Numbered from the stretch's first letter, positions 1 to 10,091 are shown. The stretch is 64,000 nt of DNA from Candidatus Bathyarchaeota archaeon (GCA_026014615.1 JAOZHZ010000006.1:1-64000); one strand, 5' to 3'. A program made the numbers and translations. The notes: generated by a model from the sequence alone, not told the origin.

Positions 1-1174
1 GTGCCCCAGTATCCCATGCCAAGGGCACCAACGGCGACAGGCACGTTTTCTATGGTACACATGTAGTTTCCGCTGTAAGCATCGAACATCGTCCATTTAT
101 CAAGAGCACCTACTGGAGTCCCTGGCGCGTTGAGGACTATGGCACCAGTGCTCCATAAGTACGGCATTCCACCATGCTGGTTAGGCGATTCATAATTGTA
201 TATTTGACCAAACGATAGCGCTTCGCCTGTGATACTTCCTGAAGACCATCCGCCATAGCTATCAGCGCCGACTACAGGACCCGTGGTGTTATGGAAGTAC
301 TCTGTTTCACCTGTGTACAAATCCAGACAATACCAGCCTTCTCTGGGAAGCGATAGAACATCGTAGTAAATCTTGCCGTTAAGAATTATCGGCGGGAAGA
401 AGCCTAGACCCTCATAATGCGAGGTTTCATAACCTACATCGTCAAACCTAGCATCCATAATTCCGCCAGCCCAAATTGGAGTTGTCCACATAACGTGAGC
501 GCTTTCAGGTCCTTCACCGTAAACGAAATTATTAGTTGGACCTACGTTTTGAGCGGCACCAGCCAGTTGCCAGCAAGTACATCCCAGTCGCGATTAGCGC
601 TATTTATTGGACGCATCCAGTACTGCGTCGGAAGCGGAGTTTCTGACCACCCGTGTATTGGTTCCTGCTGTACGACAAGGTCTATTGGATCACTTGTACT
701 GGATAAGTAAGTATCGTTGACGTTGGTAAGAGATTGGCCTCCTGCGGGGTTCGGATTCAGTGGAAGACCAGTTATTACAGTGTCAGGGAATTGAGCTACA
801 ATAGTATAAGTGCCTACTTGAGTTGGTGTGTACAAAGCGTATGCTCCGCCAACTGGATCTGAAGTGAATGGCCCAAGCGTTTCTTTTGATCCATCAGGTT
901 GGGTGACATCTATTGTGAATTTCCATCTATCACCATAAGCACCTTGTGCTGTTGGTGGTGGTGAGTTAAGCCAGAAGATAATCAAGACTTCCTGATTGAC
1001 GCCTATAGGGTTATTTTGAGCAGCAATGTAACACCAAGTAGAAATAGACCAGCTGGGTTGGTGAGCATTGGTAACTGGCAAACTAGTATACGTTAAAGCA
1101 ACCGACGAAAGCAAAAGCAAGGAAACAGCAAAAGCAGCCATCTTGTTTGATTTTTTAGATGTTTGCAAGTTCAT
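1..1174 (-). pseudogene. Secreted PQQ/beta-propeller-like protein, N-terminal part, apparent frameshift, cut by window edge
   Basis: The N-terminus has a Lys-rich start and a hydrophobic signal segment (AAFAVSLLLLSSVALTYTSL), followed by an extracellular beta-rich domain. The first frame stops at 542-544 just after WLVPLKT. Coding-like sequence continues without a stop in another frame from about 570 down to base 1 (GAAQNVGPTNNFVYGEG, later DKWTMFDAYSGNYMC), with PQQ-propeller-like W/DA.SG patterns. One missing base near 560-570 joins the frames as GNWxGAAQNVG. Either the gene is a pseudogene or the assembly lost a base. ATG at 1174 is preferred over 1183 because AAAGGATGA lies just upstream of it. 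Function is unknown; the protein would be exported and extracellular. Confidence 0.55.
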
Positions 1175-1319
1175 TTTATTCATCCTTTAAGTATTCTTTG
1201 TGAGAGCTATTGCCGTAACTAACTTGTTAAGTACTAGCCGTAAGTCGTTTCGCTGACAGGAAAGATAGCAAACAATAAATTGTGTCTTGATGAAGATATT
1301 TTTGGAGAGAAGGAAGAAA

Positions 1320-2111
1320 ATGGGGCTACACGAAGATGACATAGACACACTAGTGGAAATAGGGTTAACTAGTACACAAGCAAGAACCTATTTGGTTCTG
1401 ACGAACTTAGGGAAAGCCAACGTAAGAACCATCTGGAAGAATTCAGGCGTCGCCCGACAAGACATTTACCGTATATTAACTGAATTATTGGAAAAAGGAA
1501 TTATAGAAAAAATTATTGCGACACCCACAGAATATAAAGCAATACCCCTACAAGATGCACTTTCAATTTTACTAGGACAAAAAGCTCGGAAATACAAAGA
1601 AATTGGCAGAAAAGCACATGCTTTAATTAACCGAATGACAAACGACCACCAAAAAACGAAGATATCCAAAGATTACAATTTCATGCTTATCACTGCAAAG
1701 AAAGCAAAAACCAGATGGATTGACAGGTCACAGTATAACCTGAAAGAAAGTATTTATGTTCTTGATTCATGGGAGAGTTACAGAAGGGTAGTTGCCGCAT
1801 ATGCAGATAATTGCATGCAGAATTTAATGAAAAAGGTAGAACATCGGGTTATCACTAATAAACCAAGGACCGGGGAAGCGATGCCAGACGTTATTAACAC
1901 TTTAAAGGAAACTGGGAACTTTCAGCTGAGGCAAATTTCAGAGCGACCGCCAACATCTATCGTAATTGAAGACGGAAAAAGAGTAGTAATAATTGTAGAA
2001 GAAACCAAGTATATGCCAGAAGCGCCAAGTCTTGTATCAGATAACCCACAGTTTGTTGCGGCAGTTCAAAACTACTTTAACCTTTTATGGAGCCAAGCCA
2101 CAGAGACATAA
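1320..2111 (+). CDS. TrmB-like winged-helix transcriptional regulator
   Basis: About 263 aa. The N-terminal 70 residues form a winged helix of TrmB type (LVEIGLTSTQARTYLVLTNL, then SGVARQDIYRILTELLEKGI), in which helices 2-3 would bind DNA. The rest (about 100-260) is an alpha/beta effector-like domain without the clear sugar-binding pattern of classical TrmB. Start chosen at ATG 1320 behind GGAGAGAAGGAAG; an in-frame ATG at 1287 is possible. It is transcribed divergently from the secreted protein at the window start, so it may control that gene. The ligand cannot be told from sequence. Confidence 0.8.
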   Translation: MGLHEDDIDTLVEIGLTSTQARTYLVLTNLGKANVRTIWKNSGVARQDIYRILTELLEKGIIEKIIATPTEYKAIPLQDALSILLGQKARKYKEIGRKAHALINRMTNDHQKTKISKDYNFMLITAKKAKTRWIDRSQYNLKESIYVLDSWESYRRVVAAYADNCMQNLMKKVEHRVITNKPRTGEAMPDVINTLKETGNFQLRQISERPPTSIVIEDGKRVVIIVEETKYMPEAPSLVSDNPQFVAAVQNYFNLLWSQATET

Positions 2112-2202
2112 AAAACATAAGTCAAGTCTCATTTAAACGTTTAAATTGTGGGTTTGCAGGGGTTACACTTTCTAAAAGTAATAAGAAAAAATGAGTGAAC
2201 AG

Positions 2203-5200
2203 TTACCAGAGCTTCCAGGGCAGTGCGTTCATGTATTCGTTAAGTGAGCGTATGGTGGTGCCGTTGTGCTGCTGTAAAACATGGACAAGTGCAGAGGCGA
2301 GTTCCAAGTTGACGATGACAGGCACGTTGAATTCCACGGCTTGCCGTCGGATGATATAGCCGTCTGTGAGCACATCCGTGTAGGTGGTTCGTTTGTTAGG
2401 CATAGGAACGTTGATCACTAAGTCGATTTTGCGGTCTTGCAGGTAATCCAGAATGTTGGGGTTCTCGTCAGCTTCTTTAATTTTGTATAAGGTGGTAACG
2501 CTGTTTACGCCTTCTGCGCACATGACTTCGGCGGTGTGTTTGGTAGCGTAGATTTTAAAGCCCATCTCATCGAAGGCTTTAGCTAAAGCGACCGCGCGCC
2601 GTTTTGGTTCGGCGCCACCCACGGTTATAAGCACGGAACCCTGCTGGGGGGGCATGCGAAACTCCGCCGACTGAAGCGCCTTAGAGAAAGCATCCTCAAA
2701 GTTCTCGCCCAAACAGGCTACTTCGCCTGTGCTAAGCATCTCTACGCCTAAAACGGGGTCGGCGCCACTTAGCCTCATGAAGCTGAATTGAGGCACCTTC
2801 ACGCCTACATGCTGTATTTGCGGTAAATCGCATGTCTTCAATGCAACGCTAAGCTTTTTGTCAAGCATAGCTAATGTAGCGAGTTCAATAAGGTTAACGC
2901 CACGAGTTTTGCTCACAAACGGTATGGAGCGGGAGGCACGCAAGTTGCATTCGATAACGCTGACTTCGCCGCCTTTGACTAGGTACTGAATGTTATAGGG
3001 TCCTTTGATTTTGAGTGCCTTGACGGTTTTCTGTGTCGCGTCTTCTATTTTTTTGAGAATATCAGGGGTAAGCGTCTGTGGAGGAATTGTCATGGTGGCG
3101 TCGCCGCTGTGTACGCCCGCGTTTTCCACATGCTCGATTACTGCGCCTATGAGGCAGGTTTCGCCGTCAGACACGCCGTCGGCTTCTACTTCTTTGGCGC
3201 CTTCGATGAACTTGGAGATTACAACTGGCTGATCGCGGCTGACTTTGGCAGCTAACTTGAGGAAGTTATCAAGCGAAGCTTCATCGTAGGCTACGCGCAT
3301 GGCAGAGCCCGAAAGCACGTAGCTGGGGCGGACTATAACGGGGTAACCGATTTTTTCTGCAAACAGTTTAGCCCCTTCTATTGAGGCAAGCTTGCTCCAT
3401 GCAGGCTGCGGAATATCTAGGTCGTCTAGGAGCTCGCTGAATTTGGAGCGGTCTTCGGCGCGGTCAATGTCTTCGGCGGCGGTGCCCAGCAGTTTGACAC
3501 CTGAATGCGCTAGTTTCATGGCGAGGGTGTTGGGGATTTGTCCGCCTACGCTGGCTATGAGTCCCTGCGGGTTTTCTTTCTCGTAAATGTCAAGGATACG
3601 TTCAGGGGTGAGCTCTTCGAAGTAGAGTTTGTCGGAGACGTCGTAGTCGGTGCTGACGGTTTCAGGGTTATAGTTGACCATAATGGCTTCTTGGACACCG
3701 TACTTCTTGAGCGCCCAAATAGTATTTACACCGCACCAATCGAATTCGACGCTGGAGCCAATGCGGAAGACACCAGCACCCAAAACGAGGACTTTGCTTT
3801 TGTTCTTGCTCAGTTCGATGTCGTCTTCGTCTCCGCCATACGTCAGGTACAGGTAGTTGGTTTTGGCAGGGTACTCTGCTGCTAAGGTGTCAATCTGCTT
3901 CACCACGGGAATTATACCAGTGGTTTTTCGGAACTGCCGCACTTCAGGCTCGCTGGTGTCGGTGCAGATGGCAATTTGTTCGTCAGAGAAGCCTATGCGT
4001 TTTGCTTCGCGCATGGTCTCTGTGGCGGTGCTGTCTTTAAGGTGAAGCGCGCGCAGTTTGTTTTCCATGTCGATGATGTTTTGGATTTTATGTAAAAAGA
4101 AGGGGTCTACGCCGCTTAGGTGGTAGATTTCGTCTATGGATAGACCCATTTTTAGGGCTTTGGGAATTTTGTATAGACGCTGGTCGGTTGGGCGAGCTAA
4201 AACGTCTTTGATGCGCTCTAAAGATTCAGGCTCAGAATCCTCAGGGTTACAAACTAAGCCTATTTTGCCTGTGTCCAGCATGCGCACAGCTTTCTGCAGC
4301 GCCTCTTCAAGGCACCGCCCGATGGACATAACTTCGCCGACGCTGCGCATTTGGGGTCCAACATGACGGTCTGCGTACTTGAATTTCTGCAGGTCCCACC
4401 GCGGAATCTTCACAGTCACATAGTCCAGCGCGGGCTCGAAGCAGGCGGTGGTTACTTCGGTAACCTTGTTTAACAGTTCAGGAAGCGTGTAACCAATAGT
4501 TAGCTTAGTGGCTATATAGGCAAGCGGGTAGCCCGTGACCTTGCTGGCAAGTGCGGAGCTTCGGGATAAACGAGAGTTGACTTCTATGACGCGGTATTCT
4601 TCGCTTTTCGGATGCAGCGCCCACTGAATGTTGCATTCGCCGACTATGCCTAAGGCGCGGATGGCGTTTATGGATGTGCTGCGGATGAGGTGGTATTCGC
4701 GGTTGGTGAGGGTCTGTGAAGGTGCGATGACGATGGAGTCGCCTGTGTGAACGCCCATGGGGTCAAAGTTTTCCATGTTGCAGACCGTGAGGCAGTTATC
4801 GTTGTAGTCGCGCATGACTTCGTATTCGACTTCTTTCCAGTGTCCCACGTACGCCTCAACGAGAACTTGGCTTATTCTGCTCTGGGCTAAGCCGCGGGTT
4901 ACAATTTCCCTGAGTTCCTCATCATCATAGGCTACACCGGCACCTTTGCCGCCTAACGTGTAAGCAACGCGAACAATAACGGGGTACCCGATTTCGTTTG
5001 CCACAGCCAAAGCGTCGCCGACCGTGGTTGCAGCTTTGCTTCGAAGCGGAGGTACACCTGCCTTCAGCATGGCTTCTCGGAAGCGTTGACGGTCACCTGT
5101 GTCTTCGATGGCGCTGACGGGTGTGCCCAAAACTTTAACGTTATACTTTTCTAGTATGCCTTGTTTGTAGAGTTCGATGCCGCAGTTTAACGCGGTTTGA

Positions 5201-5475
5201 CCACCAAAACCCAATAAGATACCGTCGGGGTGTTCTTTGGCGATGACTTTCTCCACATATTCAGGCGTCACTGGAAGCAGGTACACTTTGCCAGACAAAC
5301 GGGGGTCCGTCTGGATGGTTGCGATGTTGGGATTAATCAGAACGGTTTCTATGCCTTCCTCCATTAGAGCTTTGAGGCATTGGCTACCGCTGTAGTCAAA
5401 TTCGGCTGCTTCGCCAATTTTGATGGCGCCACTTCCCAGAACCAGCACTTTCTTAATCCAGTCAAACTTTGGCAT
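2203..5475 (-). CDS. carB: Carbamoyl-phosphate synthase large subunit
   Basis: 1090 aa, the full length of the family. It makes carbamoyl phosphate from bicarbonate, ammonia (channelled from CarA) and 2 ATP, for arginine and pyrimidines. Two homologous ATP-grasp halves are visible: LGSGAIKIGEAAEFDYSG near residue 13 and VLGAGVFRIGSSVEFDWCGV near 565, each followed by substrate-binding segments such as EVNSRLSRSSALASK and ECNLRASRSIPF. The C-terminal about 140 residues (SVLITVGGAEPKRRAVALAK onward) form the MGS-like allosteric domain. The start overlaps the carA stop by one base (TAATG), so the pair is translationally coupled at the end of an argG-argH-carA-carB run. Confidence 0.97.
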   Translation of the reverse strand: MPKFDWIKKVLVLGSGAIKIGEAAEFDYSGSQCLKALMEEGIETVLINPNIATIQTDPRLSGKVYLLPVTPEYVEKVIAKEHPDGILLGFGGQTALNCGIELYKQGILEKYNVKVLGTPVSAIEDTGDRQRFREAMLKAGVPPLRSKAATTVGDALAVANEIGYPVIVRVAYTLGGKGAGVAYDDEELREIVTRGLAQSRISQVLVEAYVGHWKEVEYEVMRDYNDNCLTVCNMENFDPMGVHTGDSIVIAPSQTLTNREYHLIRSTSINAIRALGIVGECNIQWALHPKSEEYRVIEVNSRLSRSSALASKVTGYPLAYIATKLTIGYTLPELLNKVTEVTTACFEPALDYVTVKIPRWDLQKFKYADRHVGPQMRSVGEVMSIGRCLEEALQKAVRMLDTGKIGLVCNPEDSEPESLERIKDVLARPTDQRLYKIPKALKMGLSIDEIYHLSGVDPFFLHKIQNIIDMENKLRALHLKDSTATETMREAKRIGFSDEQIAICTDTSEPEVRQFRKTTGIIPVVKQIDTLAAEYPAKTNYLYLTYGGDEDDIELSKNKSKVLVLGAGVFRIGSSVEFDWCGVNTIWALKKYGVQEAIMVNYNPETVSTDYDVSDKLYFEELTPERILDIYEKENPQGLIASVGGQIPNTLAMKLAHSGVKLLGTAAEDIDRAEDRSKFSELLDDLDIPQPAWSKLASIEGAKLFAEKIGYPVIVRPSYVLSGSAMRVAYDEASLDNFLKLAAKVSRDQPVVISKFIEGAKEVEADGVSDGETCLIGAVIEHVENAGVHSGDATMTIPPQTLTPDILKKIEDATQKTVKALKIKGPYNIQYLVKGGEVSVIECNLRASRSIPFVSKTRGVNLIELATLAMLDKKLSVALKTCDLPQIQHVGVKVPQFSFMRLSGADPVLGVEMLSTGEVACLGENFEDAFSKALQSAEFRMPPQQGSVLITVGGAEPKRRAVALAKAFDEMGFKIYATKHTAEVMCAEGVNSVTTLYKIKEADENPNILDYLQDRKIDLVINVPMPNKRTTYTDVLTDGYIIRRQAVEFNVPVIVNLELASALVHVLQQHNGTTIRSLNEYMNALPWKLW

Positions 5476-6620
5476 TACTGCGTTGCCTCCATGTTTTTGG
5501 CGAATAAATCAAAGAGGAATTCAGTGTCGTAAGGTCCCGGTGAAGCTTCAGGATGCCACTGCACCGCAAAAACGGGTTTAGTTTTATGCTGCATGCCTTC
5601 AACGGTTTTGTCGTTGGCGTTGATGAACCAGCAGTCTAAAGGTACCTTTGTAAAGCAGTCAACATCAACGGCGTACCCGTGGTTTTGGGTGGTTATGTAG
5701 CAACGGTTAGTTTTCAGATCCAAGGCAGGCTGGTTTTGGCTACGATGACCAAACTTCATCTTGTAGGTATCTCCGCCTTGCGAAAGCGTCAATATCTGGG
5801 CGCCCAAACAGATGCCCATAACAGGCTTTTCTTCGACAAGAGTCCGCATGGTTTCTATGGTTTTGACACATCTTTTGGGGTCGCCTGGACCATTACTCAA
5901 AAAGATGCCGTCGGGGTTGTAAGAGAGAACGTCTTGGGCGGAGGTGTCGTAGGGCACGCGGATTACGTTTATGCCGCGTCTGAGAAGGTTGCGTATGATG
6001 CTGTTTTTGACGCCGCAGTCAATCAGGACGACAGTGTGTTTGCCCTCAACCTTGTACTGGACGGGTTCGTTTACGCTGACTTCTTTAACCAAGTCAGTCA
6101 AGTTGGGGTCAGGGATGCTTTTTGCTTCTTGCTGCAGGCTTTCCAGGTCAAGTTCTTCGCCTTCCGCAGCAACTTTAATGATGCCCAGCATGACGCCGTG
6201 GGTTCGCAGTTTCTTTGTTAGGCGACGGGTATCTACCCCGCTGATGCCTGGAATGCCCTCGTCTTGTAGCCATTTGTCCAGTGTCCGCGTTGAATCCCAA
6301 TGGTAGGGTTCAGTGCAGAGTTCGTGGATGATTAATCCTTGGGTTTGGATGCGTTCTGACTCAAAATACAGCGGGAGCCCCATGTTTAGGTCGTAGGCTG
6401 GAACACCGTAGTTGCCTACAAGCGGGTAAGTTAAAGCCAGAATTTGTCCCCGATACGATGGGTCTGTGAGTGCTTCTGGGTACCCGACCATGGAGGTGGA
6501 GAAAACTACTTCGCCGGTGAGTTTAGTTGAGGCACCAAAGCCTTTTCCGAGAAAAATAGTGTCGTCTTCTAAGATCAGAGCCGCTTTTTTGCTTTTGCAG
6601 GAGTTAAGTTGTTGGACCAA
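5475..6620 (-). CDS. carA: Carbamoyl-phosphate synthase small (glutaminase) subunit
   Basis: 381 aa. It hydrolyses glutamine and passes ammonia to CarB. The N-terminal small-subunit domain (ILEDDTIFLGKGFGAS) is followed by a class I glutamine amidotransferase domain with nucleophile Cys in MGICLGAQIL (about residue 271) and the His/Glu pair in FAVQWHPEASPGP. The only in-frame start before the conserved N-terminus is TTG at 6620. A possible promoter (GTTTAAAAATTATAC, minus strand) lies at the argH end, so carAB may also be transcribed independently of argGH. Confidence 0.96.
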   Translation of the reverse strand: MVQQLNSCKSKKAALILEDDTIFLGKGFGASTKLTGEVVFSTSMVGYPEALTDPSYRGQILALTYPLVGNYGVPAYDLNMGLPLYFESERIQTQGLIIHELCTEPYHWDSTRTLDKWLQDEGIPGISGVDTRRLTKKLRTHGVMLGIIKVAAEGEELDLESLQQEAKSIPDPNLTDLVKEVSVNEPVQYKVEGKHTVVLIDCGVKNSIIRNLLRRGINVIRVPYDTSAQDVLSYNPDGIFLSNGPGDPKRCVKTIETMRTLVEEKPVMGICLGAQILTLSQGGDTYKMKFGHRSQNQPALDLKTNRCYITTQNHGYAVDVDCFTKVPLDCWFINANDKTVEGMQHKTKPVFAVQWHPEASPGPYDTEFLFDLFAKNMEATQ

Positions 6621-6663
6621 AGCCCTATTCTACCTATCAAGTATAATTTTTAAACTTTCCGTC

Positions 6664-8145
6664 TCAACGGAATTCGGAGGCGAACTGTTGGACAAGTGAG
6701 TCCAGTTTATTTTCAGCCTCCTCAAGTTCCTTGTCCATCTCAGATATATTGGATTTGGTGCAGAGAACCCTTTTTTCACGCTCACACAACGCCCTTTTAA
6801 CCTCAACTGGTGCTGGTCCGCCTTTGACGTTACATGATTCAACAAGTTTAAGCGGGTCTGCAAGCGCGGCAATGTCTTCTGGTTCAACGGTTAATGTGAT
6901 GCCTGTGGTTTCTTGGGCTGCTTTCTGAAGCATCTCTGGTGTGGCATCAGCAAACGTCAACTTCGTATCTATCAGCAACTTCACGAGGGCTCCAACGATT
7001 TTGTGTGCAGAACGGAAAGGCACATTGTATTTGCGGACTAGAATGTTAGCTAATTCGGTGGCGGCTACGAAGTTTTTCAGGGCTTTGTCGGATACGTCGG
7101 AGGCGGTTACTTTAAGTTTGGGCATGAGCTTGTGGAACATGTCTAGGGAGGCGCGGACGCTGTCAAGGGATTTCCACAGCTTAGGTGTGACTTCTTGGAA
7201 GTCCAAGTTGTAAGTCGAAGGTAAACTCTTCACTGCAGCGGTTACCGCCACGAAGTTTGCTAAGATGTCGCTGGCTCGGGCGCGTATGACTTCGAGGAGT
7301 TCAGGGTTCTTCTTTTGAGGCATGATGCTGCTGGTGCTGGCGAATTCGTCGGGTAACTCTACCACTCCAAAGTCAGGGCTGCTCCAGATGATGAAGTCTT
7401 CAGCTAGGCGGCTGAGGTTAACAGCAATCAACGTCAGGTCAGCTATGGTTTCAGCAATGAAATCGCGGCTGCCCACAGCATCAAGAGAATTTTCGACCAA
7501 GCCATTGAAGCCCAGAAGTTCGGCGGTTCGGTTACGGTTTATCGGGAAACTGGTTGTGGCTAATGCACCTGCGCCGAGGGGACAAAGGTTGACTCTGGTG
7601 TAGTCGTTTTGGATTCTTTGTGCGTCCCTCTCTAAAGCGTCAACATAAGAAAGCAAGTAGTGTGCAAACGTTACGGGCTGTGCAGGTTGCAGATGGGTGT
7701 ACTCCAAAATAACCGTTTTCAAATTCTCCTCGGCGACTTCAACCAGATGCCCTTGCACATGGGTCAATGAACGCAAAAGAGATAGCAGTTCTTCGCGAAG
7801 CCTCATGCGAATTGCTGTGGCAACTTGGTCGTTGCGGCTTTTGGCGATGTGGAGGTTTCCACCTGCCTCTGAACCCGCTTCTTTTAGGACTGCTTCTTCC
7901 ACCGCCCTGTGCACATCTTCCATGGAGGGGTCAAGGGTTAGGTCTGAGGCTTTTTCTAAGGCTGCCAGAAGGGCTGCGCCGTCTTTTTTGCTGACGATTT
8001 TTTGTTCAATTAACATCGCCACGTGTGCTTTGTTTATGGCAACTACGGCGTTGAGCAGGCGGGCGTCATCTTCGATTGAGGAAGTGAACTTAGCAACGTC
8101 CACCCGCATCGAACCAAGTCTTCCCCCGTGCAGTATTTTAGACAA
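6664..8145 (-). CDS. argH: Argininosuccinate lyase
   Basis: About 493 aa. Last step of arginine synthesis: argininosuccinate to arginine and fumarate. The fumarase/aspartase superfamily signature SSIMPQKKNPELLEVIRARA is intact, as are TSSIEDDARL near the N-terminus and the HTHLQPAQP-like segment EYTHLQPAQPVTFAHYLLSY with the catalytic His. TTG at 8145 sits 5 nt behind GGAGTGA and is preferred; GTG at 8154 lies inside that ribosome site. It follows argG by 25 nt in the same direction. Confidence 0.95.
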   Translation of the reverse strand: MSKILHGGRLGSMRVDVAKFTSSIEDDARLLNAVVAINKAHVAMLIEQKIVSKKDGAALLAALEKASDLTLDPSMEDVHRAVEEAVLKEAGSEAGGNLHIAKSRNDQVATAIRMRLREELLSLLRSLTHVQGHLVEVAEENLKTVILEYTHLQPAQPVTFAHYLLSYVDALERDAQRIQNDYTRVNLCPLGAGALATTSFPINRNRTAELLGFNGLVENSLDAVGSRDFIAETIADLTLIAVNLSRLAEDFIIWSSPDFGVVELPDEFASTSSIMPQKKNPELLEVIRARASDILANFVAVTAAVKSLPSTYNLDFQEVTPKLWKSLDSVRASLDMFHKLMPKLKVTASDVSDKALKNFVAATELANILVRKYNVPFRSAHKIVGALVKLLIDTKLTFADATPEMLQKAAQETTGITLTVEPEDIAALADPLKLVESCNVKGGPAPVEVKRALCEREKRVLCTKSNISEMDKELEEAENKLDSLVQQFASEFR

Positions 8146-8170
8146 ATTTATCACTCCATCAAAATTTAAG

Positions 8171-9391
8171 CTAAGTTTTCTGGTTCTCTGTTTGTTTTTG
8201 AGCTGAATACTTCAGCGCATTGTACATTCGGGTTTGAAGCCCCCAGAGTTCGATGAAGCCGTGGCTGTAGGACTGGTTAAACGAGGTTTTGATGTTGTAG
8301 TTGGCTAGGTTCTTGTCGTAGAGCGACAGCGGTGAGGAGCGCCCAACAACTTGCAAGCTGCCTTTGTATAGTTTAAGCCGTACTTCGCCTGTGACGTTTT
8401 CCTGTGACCTGTCGATGAATGCATCAAGGTCATCTTTTAGGGGGTCTACCCACAAGCCAGCGTATGCCAAGAAGACCCATTTGGCGTCAACTTGCTGCTT
8501 AAAAAGAACCTCATGGCGGGTCATAACCATTTTTTCTAGGTCTTTGTGAGCCTCCAAAAGCACAACCGCTGCAGGGCACTCATAAACTTCGCGGGATTTA
8601 ATTCCGACAAGGCGGTCTTCGATGTGGTCTATGCGTCCGACACCGTTTTTGCCTGCGAGTTTGTTAAGTTTCTCGATGAGTGCCAGAGGCTTCATTTTTT
8701 CGCCGTTAACTGAAACGGGTATGCCCTTTTCAAACTGGATAGTTACATACTCAGGCATATCAGGAGCCTCTTGGGGAGCAACCGTCCATTCGTAAGCTTC
8801 CGCGGGGGGTTCTTGACTTGCATCTTCCAGCAGTCCGCATTCGATGGCTCGTCCCCAGACGCTGGCGTCGATGCTGAACATTTTTGCTGCCGTCGAAACG
8901 GGTATGCCTTTGGCTTTGGCGTATTCGATTTCTTCGTCACGAGTTAAGCCCCAATCGCGAACAGGGGCGATTACCTTTTTGTCTGGCGCTAATGAGCTAA
9001 GGGTGATGTCGAAGCGGACTTGGTCGTTGCCTCTACCTGTGCAGCCGTGGACAAGGGTTGTTGCGCCTTCGTTTTGGGCGATCTCCACCATCTTCTTGGC
9101 GATTAAGGGTCGGCTGAGGGTGGTACTTATGGGGTATTTGCCTTCGTAGAGGGCGTTGGCTTTTATGGCTTGGTAGATGTAGTCGGTGACGAATTCGTCT
9201 TTGGCGTCGATGTGATAGTGTTTGTAGACACCGAATCGGTTGGCTTTTTCTGCTGCCCCTGCCAAATCTTCTTGTTGGCCCACGTCAACTGTAACTGTGA
9301 TGACGTGGGCATCGCATTTTTCTTGTAAATATTTGATTAAGACGGATGTGTCTAGTCCGCCGCTGTAAGCTAGGACAAATTTTTCGGTCAT
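8171..9391 (-). CDS. argG: Argininosuccinate synthase
   Basis: 406 aa. It joins citrulline and aspartate with ATP to argininosuccinate. The N-terminal PP-loop ATP-binding motif is clear (FVLAYSGGLDTSVLIKYLQE), with further family segments HGCTGRGNDQVRF and GRIDHIEDRLVGIKSREVYE. ATG at 9391 follows GGTGA and places the conserved N-terminus directly after the start; the reading frame stays open upstream to 9478 but without family similarity. First gene of the arg/car run, preceded by the 30-bp promoter block shared with lysW. Confidence 0.97.
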   Translation of the reverse strand: MTEKFVLAYSGGLDTSVLIKYLQEKCDAHVITVTVDVGQQEDLAGAAEKANRFGVYKHYHIDAKDEFVTDYIYQAIKANALYEGKYPISTTLSRPLIAKKMVEIAQNEGATTLVHGCTGRGNDQVRFDITLSSLAPDKKVIAPVRDWGLTRDEEIEYAKAKGIPVSTAAKMFSIDASVWGRAIECGLLEDASQEPPAEAYEWTVAPQEAPDMPEYVTIQFEKGIPVSVNGEKMKPLALIEKLNKLAGKNGVGRIDHIEDRLVGIKSREVYECPAAVVLLEAHKDLEKMVMTRHEVLFKQQVDAKWVFLAYAGLWVDPLKDDLDAFIDRSQENVTGEVRLKLYKGSLQVVGRSSPLSLYDKNLANYNIKTSFNQSYSHGFIELWGLQTRMYNALKYSAQKQTENQKT

Positions 9392-9444
9392 GGTTTCACC
9401 CGTTATTGAGATGTAAATTATTCTCCTTACCTCCCTGACAGCGT

Positions 9445-9474
9445 TTTTAAACATTACGACTTTTTTGTAACATA
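9445..9474 (-). promoter_or_regulatory. argG promoter block shared with lysW
   Basis: Reading leftward, the block contains a TATA-like AATGTTTAAAA about 54 nt upstream of the argG start, preceded by TATGTTACAAAAAAGTC. It matches the block at 21247-21276 upstream of lysW at 27 of 30 positions. The conservation extends beyond the TATA box, so a regulator site is likely. The block also lies upstream of the divergent ACT-domain gene. Confidence 0.7.
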
Positions 9475-9512
9475 ACAAGCTTTAAATGTCCTAAATAATA
9501 CATTTTTGGTCT

Positions 9513-10091
9513 ATGACAACCGCAAAGCAAGTCCGCAGCTACCTGCGAAACAAACCCTACCTGCTGGAAGCCTTAGAAAAAGACATAGTTAACCTAAGCG
9601 AGCTAAGCCGCCAAATCCAAAACGACCTAAAAACAGACAACACCGTCGCCATCAAAGCAGCTCTGCGCCGATTCGCCGAAGAATTACAGCGGCATAAACA
9701 GAAAAGAGAAGAAAAAGTGCTTCAAATTCTCAAACGCAGCGGCATAGTGGTTTACGACCGTAAAAGCGTCATAATCACCGCTAAAGAAATCGCCGTAAAA
9801 GACGGATTGAAAGTTGATTTGCCCAACAAGTACGTGTACTTGCTTGACCGCGCGGATTTACCTGAACGGATAAGCACGTTGGTTAAGCATGATAATTGCA
9901 CTATGGTTGTGATTAACTCGCCTGAAGAGCTCGAAGCCACGGTGGGTGTTGTTGCTTTCCTGACAACTCTGCTAGCGGAGGCAAACGTGAACATCGTGGA
10001 GTTTGTTTCCTGCTGGACAGAAACCATAATCGTCGTGGAAAAGAAAGACAGCCTCAAAGCGTACGAGACCCTCACAAACTTGGTTGGTTAA
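9513..10091 (+). CDS. ACT-domain protein with N-terminal helical/HTH-like region, probable amino-acid sensor
   Basis: 192 aa. The N-terminal about 80 residues are helical and charged and look like an HTH (LSELSRQIQNDLKTDNTVAIKAALRRF). The C-terminal about 60 residues fit an ACT ligand-binding fold (ATVGVVAFLTTLLAEANVNI, then ETIIVVEKKDSLKAYETL). It sits between argG (divergent) and the threonine operon, so a regulator responding to an amino acid is a reasonable inference. ATG at 9513 is close behind a TATA-like CTTTAAATG (9480), giving a short or absent leader. No enzymatic motif is seen. Confidence 0.75.
   Translation: MTTAKQVRSYLRNKPYLLEALEKDIVNLSELSRQIQNDLKTDNTVAIKAALRRFAEELQRHKQKREEKVLQILKRSGIVVYDRKSVIITAKEIAVKDGLKVDLPNKYVYLLDRADLPERISTLVKHDNCTMVVINSPEELEATVGVVAFLTTLLAEANVNIVEFVSCWTETIIVVEKKDSLKAYETLTNLVG

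Noticed and set aside
9392-9478. Upstream in-frame extension of argG
   Set aside because: It runs through the promoter block; the family N-terminus and the GGTGA site put the start at 9391.
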